Source: Acidobacteriota bacterium
Lineage (GTDB): Bacteria > Acidobacteriota > Holophagae > Acanthopleuribacterales > Acanthopleuribacteraceae
Assembly (NCBI GenBank): GCA_020439745.1
Contig: JAGQSC010000015.1
Span: 62,001-126,000, forward strand
Reading direction: 5' to 3'
Length of the DNA: 64,000 nucleotides
A program made the position numbers and the translations under genes. Positions 1-9,503 of the stretch are shown here, piece after piece. Positions within the stretch are counted from its first letter, which is position 1; every line of letters begins with the position of its first letter. The notes beneath the pieces were generated by a model. That model was given only the letters and a program-made list of their open reading frames with translations. It did not search any database and was not told the DNA's origin.

Positions 1-2043
1 GATGAGAACGATCAACTGCTGGACCCCTTTGCGGGACCCGGCAACACGATCAATGCGACTTCCTATTGGCTGAACCAGCCAGACTACCTCAATTCCAGTC
101 TTTCGGCGGTGCTGACACACGGCGCGCCACCTGTGTTCGGATGTGCAGACGAAGAACAGAGCAATCTCAAAGACCACTTTGACGCAGGAGAGCCAGTGAT
201 TGTTGCCGTCTACTTCCGCGATCAAGTTCAAATACCGTACACCGTCCAGTTACTCGCACCCAATGGTTCCGTGTTTCGTGAATGGACCACAGAGTTGAGC
301 GGCGTAGAACACTACAACGCATCCTATTGGTACTGGACGCAAAGTCTTCCCGCTACGGTAACCGGTATTTGGAGTGTTCGAGTGCTTTACGATAACCAGA
401 CGATCACCCATTCGTTCAGCTATGGTTTCACACAGGAAGACGATGGCGATCTGTCAACACATGCGTCATTGCTCACCTTGAATGACGTTGTCGAGCGCAC
501 ACTGAATCGCGCGGACGACGTGGATTTTTTCCAAATTGATATCCGTGATTGGGGACTGCTGAATCTTCGGTTTGAGGGAACCATGCAAGCTGAGCTTGCG
601 GACAATCACGGCCAATTCATTCTAGCCTTAGGTGCCCAACAAGACCTGTTACTTAAGCCGGGGACATACCTTGTGTCCATCTTTGGTACCGAGACGTCTG
701 CATACCGTTTGACAACCTCATTTCGTCACAATCTCACGTATGTTGCGCCGCACCTGCCAGACCCGGAACTCGGTTGGCAAAGTGAAATTTGGTTGTTAGG
801 CGGCGCACACCGGAACGGATTCATCGAAACGACGTTGGTAGATGCAGCAGGCACGATTCAAAGCACGTCGCAAGACTTCTTGGTGAGCGGTTTGCCTGTG
901 GTCAAAGAGGGACGCTTTGGTGCCAGCACTTGGGCTGATATTCAGCCTCTAGCAAATCTAGATGGCCATATTCGCTTTGCCTTTAAGCGTTCTAGTGGTA
1001 GCGAGAAAACGGCTGTCCCTTTGCAGCTCATTACTGACGCCCATCAACATTTGGTGTTTCCCCATATTCCGGCCGATCGCATCCAATTCTGGTCTGGTTA
1101 CGCACTGGTAAATCCACAAAGCGACGACGCCCACATCCAGTGGACTGCTTGGGGTGAACAGGGCCAAAATCTCGACCACCTTGTGCAAGGTCCAACGATT
1201 TTGTCTGCACATGCCAAGGTCGTCTCGTTGTTCGAAGGATCCCTTTTCGACGATCAACAAGCTGAAGAAAAGATCGCATGGCTGGAGTTGAACTCGGATA
1301 TGCCACTGGTGGGATTTGAACTCTTTGGACGTCACGCGGCTTTTTCATCGGGCGAACTGGCGGGTATTCCCGCGCAACCGCTAATCCCCAGTCAGCCGTC
1401 GGACTGGGCTTTGCCCTTTGCACTTTCTACATTCAACTACCAAGGCTGCTCCGTACTCAACCCAAACGACCACCCAATCAATATGACGCTTTCAGTATAC
1501 GGATTTGATGGCAACCTCGTCGGGTCGTCTCAGTTGATGATTGGAGCGCGCCAAAAACTATTGGGATTGCTTCTACCAGACCGTTTCACATTTCCCGTCC
1601 AGGATCCTGTTTTGAATCTCAACGACGGGCATCAAGTTGCTTGGTTGCGTTTCCAGGCGACCGAGCCTTTGATGGTTTTTTCCCTCACAGGCGACAGCTA
1701 TGCCATTTTTGACGGGATCACCCCAATACTGGGCAAACCCAATCTGAACTTAGTCATTGGACCGCCTGGACTAACGAACAAAGCACAAGTTTGTAATCTA
1801 ACAAATCAATCAGCCGAAATCGTTTGCACGGTTCAGAGTGGAGACATCAGTCTATGGTCGAATTTCGTGACTTTACCCGCCTTCGGCTCCGTGCTACTGG
1901 ACATCCCCTCAGACTGGGAGGATGTGACCCATTTGCACATTAGTGGCCCCGATGACAGTCGCCTCTCAGCGGTTTTATGGCAGATGGACGAACGAGACGG
2001 CGGGAGCCTCATCGGCATCACACCTGCCAACGATTTTCAATAG
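1..2043 (+). CDS. Secreted beta-sandwich protein of unknown function (5'-truncated by window edge)
   Basis: The frame is open from base 1, so the true start lies left of the window; the GTG at 109 is only the first internal start. About 680 residues are visible. The N-terminal part, up to about residue 240, is rich in beta-strand and aromatic residues and resembles extracellular Ig-like/jelly-roll modules of secreted hydrolases. The second half contains at least three related segments with an asparagine-rich 'xxLxNPxxxxxxVxLxxxxxxG' pattern (for example ALVNPQSDD and SVLNPNDHP). A similar module occurs in the secreted protein at 46607-48049. No catalytic motif is visible. Its stop overlaps the 3' end of the convergent phospholipase-like gene by 7 bp. 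An extracellular location is inferred from composition only, because the signal peptide would lie outside the window. Confidence 0.75.
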   Translation, partial: DENDQLLDPFAGPGNTINATSYWLNQPDYLNSSLSAVLTHGAPPVFGCADEEQSNLKDHFDAGEPVIVAVYFRDQVQIPYTVQLLAPNGSVFREWTTELSGVEHYNASYWYWTQSLPATVTGIWSVRVLYDNQTITHSFSYGFTQEDDGDLSTHASLLTLNDVVERTLNRADDVDFFQIDIRDWGLLNLRFEGTMQAELADNHGQFILALGAQQDLLLKPGTYLVSIFGTETSAYRLTTSFRHNLTYVAPHLPDPELGWQSEIWLLGGAHRNGFIETTLVDAAGTIQSTSQDFLVSGLPVVKEGRFGASTWADIQPLANLDGHIRFAFKRSSGSEKTAVPLQLITDAHQHLVFPHIPADRIQFWSGYALVNPQSDDAHIQWTAWGEQGQNLDHLVQGPTILSAHAKVVSLFEGSLFDDQQAEEKIAWLELNSDMPLVGFELFGRHAAFSSGELAGIPAQPLIPSQPSDWALPFALSTFNYQGCSVLNPNDHPINMTLSVYGFDGNLVGSSQLMIGARQKLLGLLLPDRFTFPVQDPVLNLNDGHQVAWLRFQATEPLMVFSLTGDSYAIFDGITPILGKPNLNLVIGPPGLTNKAQVCNLTNQSAEIVCTVQSGDISLWSNFVTLPAFGSVLLDIPSDWEDVTHLHISGPDDSRLSAVLWQMDERDGGSLIGITPANDFQ

Positions 2044-5000
2044 CTTTGATAACTTACAGGGTTGGGACAAAGCTGTTCAGCGCGCGAGACAACCTCGCTG
2101 CGACTACCGACAAGTAACATCTGCATGTCGCGACCGTGAGCACCAATGGATTTCTTGGCGGCTTCGTACCAATCCTCAACAGTGAACGGTTTATTGGGAT
2201 TCGGTCTCGGACCCTGAAGGACCCAGTAAAAATAGGACCCGTCGCCACCCAACTTGAACAAACCCCATCGACTTGATCCCAGTGGGTTTCCCATAACCAT
2301 AATGCCACAGCCTCCGGAATTCTGTTGTGAGGTCGTGCCCATAGTTTGAGTCGGTTGAGAGAATGCCGAGCCAGTATTTCCTCGTGGTGACTCGCCTTGA
2401 ACGACACGCGCTACATCAATTAGGGTGCCCACCAGTTGTCCAGCCGCTTCGCGGTTCCTCGCCCTTCGCTCCTCACGCGCCATTCTGTCTTCTTCGGCAA
2501 TGCGTTCCTGCTCACGAACCCGCTCCTGTTCCCGAGCGATGCGATCTCGTTCCTGGCCGATCCGTTGGTCCAGGTCGTTGGCTTCTTCGTCAATGCATCG
2601 GGACCCTAACGCCCGGGCGGTGGAAAGACCTGCTCTCGCATCATCGAATCTGCCATCCACATAGTCCTGCCAGGCCTGATCCAGCGCGGCGCGAGCTTCC
2701 TGGTCCATAGCAGCTTGGCGTTGGTACTCAGCTCGAAGTCGCTCGATCTGCGGATCGGATGGGTTCAAACGTGCCGCTTCTCCCAACCAAGACAGTGCGC
2801 CTTGATAGTTACACCGTTCATGGACCAAAACCTGAGCTTCAGACACTGCACGACCGGCTGCCTGAGCAGAATCATCACTCACCGCGGGAGTAGGCTGGTT
2901 TGGCGTGGTGCCCGTAGGTTGAGGCGGCGGCGGTCCAGAGGAAGTCACAAGAGGGGGGTCCCATTTCACTTTGGCGCAGACGGCAGCACTTCTGGCCGCC
3001 TTTTCTGCTGGATCCACAAACAACTCTGCGGCATCTACCCAGGCCGATGCCTCGCTGGCAAGGTCTGCGTTCACTTCGGGAATGGCACTGGCATCACACC
3101 AATTCCCTTGCTCTGCCTCGTCCATGGCCGCCATTTCCTGACTCGCACGCTCCAATGATCGAGAAAGGGAGCCAAAGCCCAGTTCTTCCTGCCCATAGGA
3201 CTGCAATCGGGCCTGGGTCGTTTCCATGCGGCGGAGTTTGTCAACGGCATCCTTGCTTGGCAATGCTGGAACCAGTCGTTCCTTAGCTTCGGCAACCAAA
3301 GAGAAACCCTCAGCGACTAGACCATCGCGTTCCACGCCCAACCCTCGCAAGCCTGTCAATATGAATTGCGCCTGCCCTAACACACCGGCCCTTTCGGCAA
3401 GAAATGCATCCATGAGACTTCGATAGTCGCGGCACACCTCGTATTGACGGGATTTAAGCGCGAGGCGCGCCTTGAACAAGTCCTGAACGGCATCCGCGCT
3501 ATCCCTGGTGCTCAGGTAGGCTTCTCTTGCGGCAATCGCCTGGCGGCGCGCTTCGTCGGCACCCAACTCAGCCTGGTCTCGTAGCATCTGTGCGCGCTGA
3601 GGATCTGTGGCTGACATTAACTGGTCTGCAGCTTCACACGCTCGAAGTGCTGCGGCTTCTGCCGCATCTCTGGCTTGAACAACCCGTCGGCTGGACTGCT
3701 CGGCCATGGCCACAAGACCAGGCACAGCCGTCAACTGTTGCTGAAGGGATTGAAAATCAGAGGCCAAACTCGCTGGCGAAGCCGGCCCTCGCATGGCGGT
3801 TAATTGTCTTATCGCATCATTTCCTTCTGCTAATCGTTGCTTGGCTTCGCTGACAATGCCCGCCAAGCGGTCAAGTATCTCTCTAAGTCTCTGTTCAAGA
3901 TCACTCAGATCCACAGCTTGGGCAGTGTCCCCCTTGTCTTCATCGTCGTTCATGGCGGCTTCAACGCTGGAAGGCAATTCGAATTCGGTTCGATCGCTGT
4001 CTTCGACCACAGCTTTGGTTTTGGTGTCCTTAAGGACAGGCCAGCCTCCATGATTACTTTCAAACACCAATCCTTTGAGGTATGGCCCCGATATCAAGTG
4101 AGGAATCGGGTTCATCCCGCGAATCGTTGCGCTCAGTTCTGCCTGACTAGACTCCACACCCAAGGTACTAAATGGCAACTCAACTTCAATCGGCGCGAAA
4201 CCATGAAACGAGGTAATGGGTTTGCCGCCTGGCAACCACAAATCTTCGGCGCCAATATCCACTTTAATCTTGCCATTTTTCAGCTTGGATCCGCCTTCAC
4301 CCGCCAAGGCCCATTCAATCTCGATTTCCTGAAGAGCTTTGAACTTTTCCGACATGGCCGTTGAATTTGCCGAACCCATATTTTCATGCTCACCCGTATC
4401 CAAGTTGAGATCTTGAAAGAAACCGCCCGCATTCTTGTCTATGTTGATGGGCGGCGACGTCCCAGTGATTGACGGCCCCAACCGAACAAAATCCGCAATC
4501 AATTTTTCACGTGCCGCATCAATGGATGGATACCAGTCCGTGATATAGGCCAGCAGTAGGGATCCATCCAGCACCCACCATTCCAGTTCAGCACGTACGA
4601 TCACCTTCGACTTATCGGCTTCCACATGGATTCGAGCGTGATCCACGTGAATCATCAAGGGCTCAACTGCCCAATGATAAGCCCCACCCAAAGGCGTCTC
4701 CACGTTCATAGCCATGTCTGCTGTCACTGATACCACATTGCCACGTTGTTGACGGAACTTGTCGACCATAGACTGCGTGAATGCTTCCATCACGTACGAT
4801 GCAGCATCAAGGTCCTTGGTGATTCCCCAAGCCTTGCCCGAACCCAGCTTACGCATGAATTTACTGGCCAGCGCTTGGCCCTTTTCCTTGGTACCACGGT
4901 TCCAGTAATCGGGAAAAGCTGCCCCGAAGGCGTGGTTCACAAAGTCCGTGGGGAACCCAGCAGCCGGCGCAATATAAGACTCGGGCGGGTGGTCGGCAAT

Positions 5001-5513
5001 GCTGAACACGTGGGTCGATTCAAACGCCTCCATCTGTCTGTGCCATAAGGGGTTCACCTCGTAAAACCCACCATATTGATTGACGACCACATGCTCCATG
5101 CTGTCGACCCAATAGTGAGTCAGCCAGCCCAAGGCATAGGCCAGTTGTTGCTCCCTTTTAAGCGGGTCCTTTTCGGACGCAGCCAATCGAAGCATTTGGG
5201 TCAAAAGCTGACCCGTGCGACGGTAATGCGCATCCTTGGCCAAACTGAACCCGTATTTCAGGTATTCACGCTTGCCCAATTCACGTTCTTCATGATGTTT
5301 ATGAGAAAGAACGCCCACCAGATTGGTCAGCACATCAGGACCTGCAGCACCTGCCTTGTAAAAGTCCAGATTCCGATCAAGCAAGGCTTTTATTTGAGGT
5401 GGAGTGCGTGGATCATCCTTCACCAACAATGCCACGCGAATGTGATTAGCGATCTGACTACCTACGGCCCAGTTAGCAAGCCCTAACATCAGACACAAAA
5501 CCAGCTTCCTCAT
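2037..5513 (-). CDS. Exported zinc-dependent phospholipase C-like protein with long helical/coiled-coil tail
   Basis: The ATG at 5513 is preferred to the upstream GTG (5522) because AGGTGG sits 6 nt before it and the product then begins with a signal peptide (MRKLVLCLMLGLANWAVGS). Residues about 20-220 resemble the Zn_dep_PLPC family: a GPDVLT segment near 58 and LTHYWVDSMEH with His133, Asp137 and His141 as likely metal ligands. The middle (about 230-520) looks beta-rich. From about 545 to 1000 the sequence is Ala/Glu/Arg/Gln-rich and predicted coiled coil. A TPR-like segment follows, containing LGEAARLNPSDPQIERL, and then a very charged R/E helix. At about 1158 aa it is several times longer than typical family members. 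Substrate and role are unknown; periplasmic or surface placement is inferred from the signal peptide. Confidence 0.7.
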   Translation of the reverse strand: MRKLVLCLMLGLANWAVGSQIANHIRVALLVKDDPRTPPQIKALLDRNLDFYKAGAAGPDVLTNLVGVLSHKHHEERELGKREYLKYGFSLAKDAHYRRTGQLLTQMLRLAASEKDPLKREQQLAYALGWLTHYWVDSMEHVVVNQYGGFYEVNPLWHRQMEAFESTHVFSIADHPPESYIAPAAGFPTDFVNHAFGAAFPDYWNRGTKEKGQALASKFMRKLGSGKAWGITKDLDAASYVMEAFTQSMVDKFRQQRGNVVSVTADMAMNVETPLGGAYHWAVEPLMIHVDHARIHVEADKSKVIVRAELEWWVLDGSLLLAYITDWYPSIDAAREKLIADFVRLGPSITGTSPPINIDKNAGGFFQDLNLDTGEHENMGSANSTAMSEKFKALQEIEIEWALAGEGGSKLKNGKIKVDIGAEDLWLPGGKPITSFHGFAPIEVELPFSTLGVESSQAELSATIRGMNPIPHLISGPYLKGLVFESNHGGWPVLKDTKTKAVVEDSDRTEFELPSSVEAAMNDDEDKGDTAQAVDLSDLEQRLREILDRLAGIVSEAKQRLAEGNDAIRQLTAMRGPASPASLASDFQSLQQQLTAVPGLVAMAEQSSRRVVQARDAAEAAALRACEAADQLMSATDPQRAQMLRDQAELGADEARRQAIAAREAYLSTRDSADAVQDLFKARLALKSRQYEVCRDYRSLMDAFLAERAGVLGQAQFILTGLRGLGVERDGLVAEGFSLVAEAKERLVPALPSKDAVDKLRRMETTQARLQSYGQEELGFGSLSRSLERASQEMAAMDEAEQGNWCDASAIPEVNADLASEASAWVDAAELFVDPAEKAARSAAVCAKVKWDPPLVTSSGPPPPQPTGTTPNQPTPAVSDDSAQAAGRAVSEAQVLVHERCNYQGALSWLGEAARLNPSDPQIERLRAEYQRQAAMDQEARAALDQAWQDYVDGRFDDARAGLSTARALGSRCIDEEANDLDQRIGQERDRIAREQERVREQERIAEEDRMAREERRARNREAAGQLVGTLIDVARVVQGESPRGNTGSAFSQPTQTMGTTSQQNSGGCGIMVMGNPLGSSRWGLFKLGGDGSYFYWVLQGPRPNPNKPFTVEDWYEAAKKSIGAHGRDMQMLLVGSRSEVVSRAEQLCPNPVSYQSY

Positions 5514-5604
5514 GTTGACCACCTGTTGGTCCCACCCTATTCAAAAATTGAGAATTCGTCAAACCTTGGATGTGTTAGGGTAGGCACAAAAAGTGAGGTG
5601 AACC

Positions 5605-6162
5605 ATGGCGGTATCGCGCGAGGCACTGGAGGAAACATATCGCCTCATCTCGGACGACGAGTTATTGGACCGTATTACTTCGGGAACACTGACGGACGTG
5701 GCGCAGTTGGTGGCCGAAGCCGAAAGACAGAAAAGAGGTCTTCAAATCGAAGACACTGCTGAAGCACCTGCCGAAGAAGAAGTTGACGAATCAGCACACA
5801 TCGATTTGGACCAATACGCCCACCTAACCAGTTATCGCCGTTCAGATACAGCATATATGGTGTGCCAAGAGCTCGAACGTTTCGAGTTAGATGTTGTCGT
5901 CGCGGAAGCCGAATCGGGGGCGCTTGAATTAAGAGTCATCAAGTCACAGCTTGAAGAAGCACAGATCAAATTGGCTGCCATCGATACTGCTCAATTGGAA
6001 TCTGAAACTGTCCTCGATGAAGGCCAATGTCCAAGGTGTGGCAGTGACCGCAGCGTCCCTCACGAGCAGGGTGTTTTGCGTTCCCTATTTATTGCGATTG
6101 GTCTTGCCAACCCAACGGCGTATTTCTGTCAACAGTGTGAGCATTCCTGGCAGCTTGAATGA
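5605..6162 (+). CDS. DUF2007-like protein with C-terminal zinc ribbon
   Basis: The start ATG is preceded by GAGGTG. The 185-aa acidic cytoplasmic protein has three parts: a helical N-terminus with an acidic linker (about 50-65), a middle alpha/beta segment (about 72-125, DTAYMVCQELERFELDVVVAEAE) reminiscent of DUF2007 'putative signal transducing' domains, and a C-terminal zinc ribbon with CPRCGS and CQQCEHSW as the two knuckles. No membrane segment or signal peptide is present. It diverges from the phospholipase-like gene and is followed 50 bp later by the YHS gene on the same strand. The function is unknown; the zinc ribbon is read directly from the sequence, while the DUF2007 assignment is a weaker impression. 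Confidence 0.72.
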   Translation: MAVSREALEETYRLISDDELLDRITSGTLTDVAQLVAEAERQKRGLQIEDTAEAPAEEEVDESAHIDLDQYAHLTSYRRSDTAYMVCQELERFELDVVVAEAESGALELRVIKSQLEEAQIKLAAIDTAQLESETVLDEGQCPRCGSDRSVPHEQGVLRSLFIAIGLANPTAYFCQQCEHSWQLE

Positions 6163-6212
6163 TGACGGAATAGAAAAAACAATATGTGCGTTTGCGAGAC
6201 ATGGAGGCTTAC

Positions 6213-6617
6213 ATGTTCTTAATTTTTCTGCTTTGGACCGACCCGATCAATACCAATTTCCGAGGTGTGGCCGTCAAAGGGACAGATGTGGTTGCCTATT
6301 TCACGCAGTCTCAAGTGGTGGCTGGCCAAAAGCAATTCTCGGTGGAATGGCAAGGGGCAAAATGGTATTTTTCATCGGCAAAAAACAAGGAACTATTTAC
6401 CGCCGATCCCGAAAAATATGCACCTCAGTTTGGCGGATATTGTGCCTGGGCCGTGAGCCAAGGTTACACGGCAGGTATTGATCCTGAAGCCTGGGCGATC
6501 GTTGAGGGCAAGCTTTACCTCAACTATAGCCAGAGCGTTAAGGAAAAATGGTCGGCTGATCAAGCGGCGTTAATCAAAGCTGCTGAAACCAACTGGCCCC
6601 AGATACTTGCCAAGTAG
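6213..6617 (+). CDS. YHS domain-containing protein
   Basis: I start the gene at ATG 6213 because GGAGG lies 5 nt upstream; the longer GTG start at 6186 has no such site. The 134-aa product begins with a short hydrophobic stretch (MFLIFLLW), possibly a minimal signal sequence, and is then essentially one YHS domain. That domain holds 'VKGTDVVAYF', 'VEWQGAKWYFSSAKNKELFTADPEKYAPQFGGYC' in pieces, and an AWA...G segment. YHS domains of this type are found in putative metal-handling or copper-related periplasmic proteins. The Cys in GGYCAWA is conserved in that group. It abuts the convergent methyltransferase-like gene with no spacer. Confidence 0.8.
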   Translation: MFLIFLLWTDPINTNFRGVAVKGTDVVAYFTQSQVVAGQKQFSVEWQGAKWYFSSAKNKELFTADPEKYAPQFGGYCAWAVSQGYTAGIDPEAWAIVEGKLYLNYSQSVKEKWSADQAALIKAAETNWPQILAK

Positions 6618-7079
6618 TTACCAGACAAATGGCAAAATGCGTTTGGTGTCCGCCTTCCAATGCTCAAACGAGTCTGCAAAGGATGCCGCCATCAACCGGT
6701 CCTCTACAACACCTTGTCCCAAAATAACCAGTCCACAGGTGATGGCTATCATCCAATCTATTCTGGAGAGGGCAATAGCGAATCCTGACACGACGATCAG
6801 GTCGCCTAAGTACATCGGGTGCCGTATCCATCGGTAAAGCCCCCGATTGGTGACCAGCACTTCAGGTTGATGCATCTTCCCCGTCTCAGCTTTAAGGATG
6901 AAGTAGTGCCAAATATGGATCCCAGCCCCCAAACATACGATCAACTGAAACCAACCTGAATGCCGGATCGCCGATCCCTCAAGTGCGGCCTGCACAAAAC
7001 GGATCACCAATACCAATCCGAGCACGACTTTACACGCCCACAGGAAATAGTTCCGAATCATGTTGAACTTATGCCACAT
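6618..7079 (-). CDS. Isoprenylcysteine carboxyl methyltransferase (ICMT)-family membrane protein
   Basis: The 153-aa integral membrane protein has about four hydrophobic segments. It ends with the family signature: 'GLYRWIRHPMYLGDLIVV', a membrane hairpin, and a C-terminal amphipathic piece with ED..., F..W..... The RHPMYLG motif is the SAM/lipid-pocket signature of the ICMT/PEMT superfamily. Bacterial members methylate mostly unknown lipids or small substrates, so the substrate is not assigned. The start is uncertain: ATG 7079 overlaps the ABC transporter stop by 11 bp and has only GGGTG adjacent; ATG 7061 is an alternative. The overlap suggests translational coupling with the exporter. Confidence 0.75.
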   Translation of the reverse strand: MWHKFNMIRNYFLWACKVVLGLVLVIRFVQAALEGSAIRHSGWFQLIVCLGAGIHIWHYFILKAETGKMHQPEVLVTNRGLYRWIRHPMYLGDLIVVSGFAIALSRIDWMIAITCGLVILGQGVVEDRLMAASFADSFEHWKADTKRILPFVW

Positions 7080-8865
7080 CACCCGTTTGGATCTGCCAAA
7101 GTTGAAAATACCGTCCGCGTTCTGCCAGGAGCGCATCATGGTCACCCCATTCCTCGATCTTCCCATCGGCCAGAACATAGATCAAGTCAGCGTGCCGAAT
7201 CGTGCTCAATCTATGTGCGATCACGATGATCGTCCGATCATGCGCCAATCGATGCAACGATCGTTGAATCGCTGCCTCAGTCTCGTTGTCTACTGCTGAT
7301 GTCGCTTCATCCAATATCAGAATGGGTGCATTCTTGAGGAGTGCTCGAGCGATGGACAGTCGTTGACGTTGGCCTCCAGATAGTTTTTGACCTCGCTCAC
7401 CCACAACCGTATCGTAGCCATCTGGGAGCTGGCGAACAAAGCCATCTGCCTCAGCCGATTTGGCCGCTTCGATCATGTCAGCATCGGATGCATCTGGATT
7501 TCCGTACTTAAGGTTGTCGCGAATGGTGCCGTGAAACAGAAATACGTCCTGGCTGACTAAAGCCATGCGGCGACGCAAGTCAAACAGGGCGAGATCTTTA
7601 ATGTCGCGACCATCCAAAGTCACCGACCCCCCTTGCGGGTCATAAAAGCGCAGCATGAGCTTTACAAGGCTACTCTTTCCTGAACCCGTTCCACCTACCA
7701 GAGCGACAGTGGTTTTTCCTTGAATCTGCAGATCCAGCCCATCGAACACCCTTGTTCCATTGTCATAACTGAACTTGATGCGGTTGAAAGACACCGACCC
7801 GAAAGATGTGGTCAGCGACAACGCATCTTGAGCATCGCGTACAGAAAACGGCGTCTCCATGAGATTCAAGACACGACGCGTAGAGGCCATTGCCCGTTCA
7901 AACAGATCGACGGTTTGTCCCAGTCGCGTGAATGGCCAAAGAAATCGCTGAGTCAAAAAGATCAAGACGCTGTAGGCGCTCACTTGCAATTCGCCAGATA
8001 AGGTTTTGAATCCACCCCACACCATGGTGCCTAAGAATCCAGCAAGGATCGCCATGCGAATCACTGGAATAAATGCGGAACTCAAGCGAATGGCTTCCGC
8101 ATTGGCAGATTGATACGCAAGACTCAGCGCATTCATTCTCTGCTTCTCGGCCTGCTCAGCCGTGAAACTTTTGATCGTAGCAATGCCGCTTAAGTTATTG
8201 CTTAAGGTGCCGCCCAATTGTCCGGCGGCATCGCGAACGGCGGCGTATCGAGGACCCAAATTTCTCTGGAAGGCCCGGCTTCCAAAAAAGATGATGGGTA
8301 CCGGCATCACGGTAATCCATGCGATCTGCGGTTCCAATGCAAAGAATATGAGTCCGATAAGGACCGTGGATACTGTCAGTTGAATCAACTCGTTGGCACC
8401 TGTATCCAAGAACCGCTCCAACTGATTGATATCATCGTTGAGCGTGGACTGAATGTTCCCCACGTTTTGGTCCTCAAACCAGCTCATGTCCAGCTGTTGT
8501 ACACGTTCATAGCAGTCCATGCGCAAACTGTGTTGGAGAGACTGCGCGAGGCGGCGCCAGCTCACGGAATACAGATATTCAAACAGCGATTCCAATAGCC
8601 AAACAAGGAACGTGGCAGCGCCCAACACAAGTAGTTGCGTATTCAACGACTGAAACCCAATTGCTGCCAATAGACTGTCTTCTCTTTTGACCACTACGTC
8701 GACAGCCACACCAATCAACACTTCGGGAGCGATATCAAACAACTTGTTCAGTGTCGAATACAATGTCGCCAACCAGATACGAAGCCGCCAAGGTAGGCAG
8801 TATCGCCACAATCGACTCAATCCGCGCCCTTGAGACTGGGTCAGAGCGGCATTCCTTCCAACCAA
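7069..8865 (-). CDS. ABC exporter, fused permease-ATPase (MsbA/multidrug type)
   Basis: This is a half-transporter of about 598 aa. Residues about 20-320 form a six-helix ABC_membrane domain. Residues about 350-590 form the nucleotide-binding domain with Walker A GGTGSGKS, Q-loop VSQDVF, signature LSGGQ, Walker B ILILDEATS with its catalytic Glu, and switch His in AHRLS. Such proteins homodimerise in the inner membrane and export lipids, drugs or peptides; the substrate cannot be read here. The TTG start at 8865 overlaps the preceding gene by 25 bp. A TTG at 8820 with AAGGG 6 nt upstream is an equally credible start that avoids the overlap. It sits in a run with the DUF2461 gene upstream and the ICMT-like gene downstream. 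Confidence 0.9.
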   Translation of the reverse strand: MVGRNAALTQSQGRGLSRLWRYCLPWRLRIWLATLYSTLNKLFDIAPEVLIGVAVDVVVKREDSLLAAIGFQSLNTQLLVLGAATFLVWLLESLFEYLYSVSWRRLAQSLQHSLRMDCYERVQQLDMSWFEDQNVGNIQSTLNDDINQLERFLDTGANELIQLTVSTVLIGLIFFALEPQIAWITVMPVPIIFFGSRAFQRNLGPRYAAVRDAAGQLGGTLSNNLSGIATIKSFTAEQAEKQRMNALSLAYQSANAEAIRLSSAFIPVIRMAILAGFLGTMVWGGFKTLSGELQVSAYSVLIFLTQRFLWPFTRLGQTVDLFERAMASTRRVLNLMETPFSVRDAQDALSLTTSFGSVSFNRIKFSYDNGTRVFDGLDLQIQGKTTVALVGGTGSGKSSLVKLMLRFYDPQGGSVTLDGRDIKDLALFDLRRRMALVSQDVFLFHGTIRDNLKYGNPDASDADMIEAAKSAEADGFVRQLPDGYDTVVGERGQKLSGGQRQRLSIARALLKNAPILILDEATSAVDNETEAAIQRSLHRLAHDRTIIVIAHRLSTIRHADLIYVLADGKIEEWGDHDALLAERGRYFQLWQIQTGDVA

Positions 8866-9503
8866 TCAAAAAGCGGCCGGGCATCCTGATAGTGAGTTAG
8901 GAAAAATGCAAGGCAGCGATCATCGAATAGTTCTTCAGCCACAGGCATTGAACGCCAACAAGAAAGACCTTTGCAGCGCAGCCAATGACCCCGTGGATGA
9001 TCGCTTGCAAATCCGGAGGGGACACGTTTTAGATCGGGTTCGTAATAGTCAAATCCTTTGGCTTTCGTCTCTTCGACGACGTGATCCATTTGCGCCCCAT
9101 AAGGAGTATCCAAGGCTCTGCGGAATGCCAGAAGCTGATTCTTGTCGAACTCAAATATGCCTGTCCCCAATACACATCGTTCTGGTTCAAGGGAGAAAAA
9201 GAAAGCGGGATTACACCGATCCGATGCCGAAGACTTAATGGCAAAACGCAAATGGGTATTGTATGGGGTTTTATCTTTGCTGAAACGCACGTCGCGGTGA
9301 ATTCTGAACACTTTACCATTCATTTCGTGCCCAATCATGGTCGTCAGGGCGCTTTCCAAGGTCTCAACCAAAGACAACGCCGGAGCTTGCAGATGTTTCT
9401 TGTAGCGCTGCTGTTGTTGTTGAAACCATGAGCGATCGTTGTGGGCTTGCAATTCGCACAGGAAATGCCAGCCATCGAGACTCAAGCCGGAAAATGTCAT
9501 CAT
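8841..9503 (-). CDS. DUF2461 (TIGR02453) family protein
   Basis: The 220-aa soluble protein matches the DUF2461 family along its full length. The N-terminus 'FSGLSLDGWHFLCEL..HNDRSWF' and the diagnostic 'RIHRDVRFSKDKTPYNTHL' (about residues 68-86) are both present. The C-terminus carries a KGLSCWRSMP and LFDD..FF..HY segment as expected. The family is widespread and uncharacterised, so no biochemical role can be assigned. Its first codons overlap the stop of the upstream amidase gene (TAATGATG arrangement), indicating an operon. Two Met codons in tandem (9503 and 9500) leave the exact start open. Confidence 0.88.
   Translation of the reverse strand: MMTFSGLSLDGWHFLCELQAHNDRSWFQQQQQRYKKHLQAPALSLVETLESALTTMIGHEMNGKVFRIHRDVRFSKDKTPYNTHLRFAIKSSASDRCNPAFFFSLEPERCVLGTGIFEFDKNQLLAFRRALDTPYGAQMDHVVEETKAKGFDYYEPDLKRVPSGFASDHPRGHWLRCKGLSCWRSMPVAEELFDDRCLAFFLTHYQDARPLFDWLEGMPL

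Noticed and set aside
3837-4364. Long plus-strand open frame opposite the phospholipase-like gene
   Set aside because: Antisense shadow of an intact, well-supported gene; no SD, no domain and composition of a reverse complement reading.
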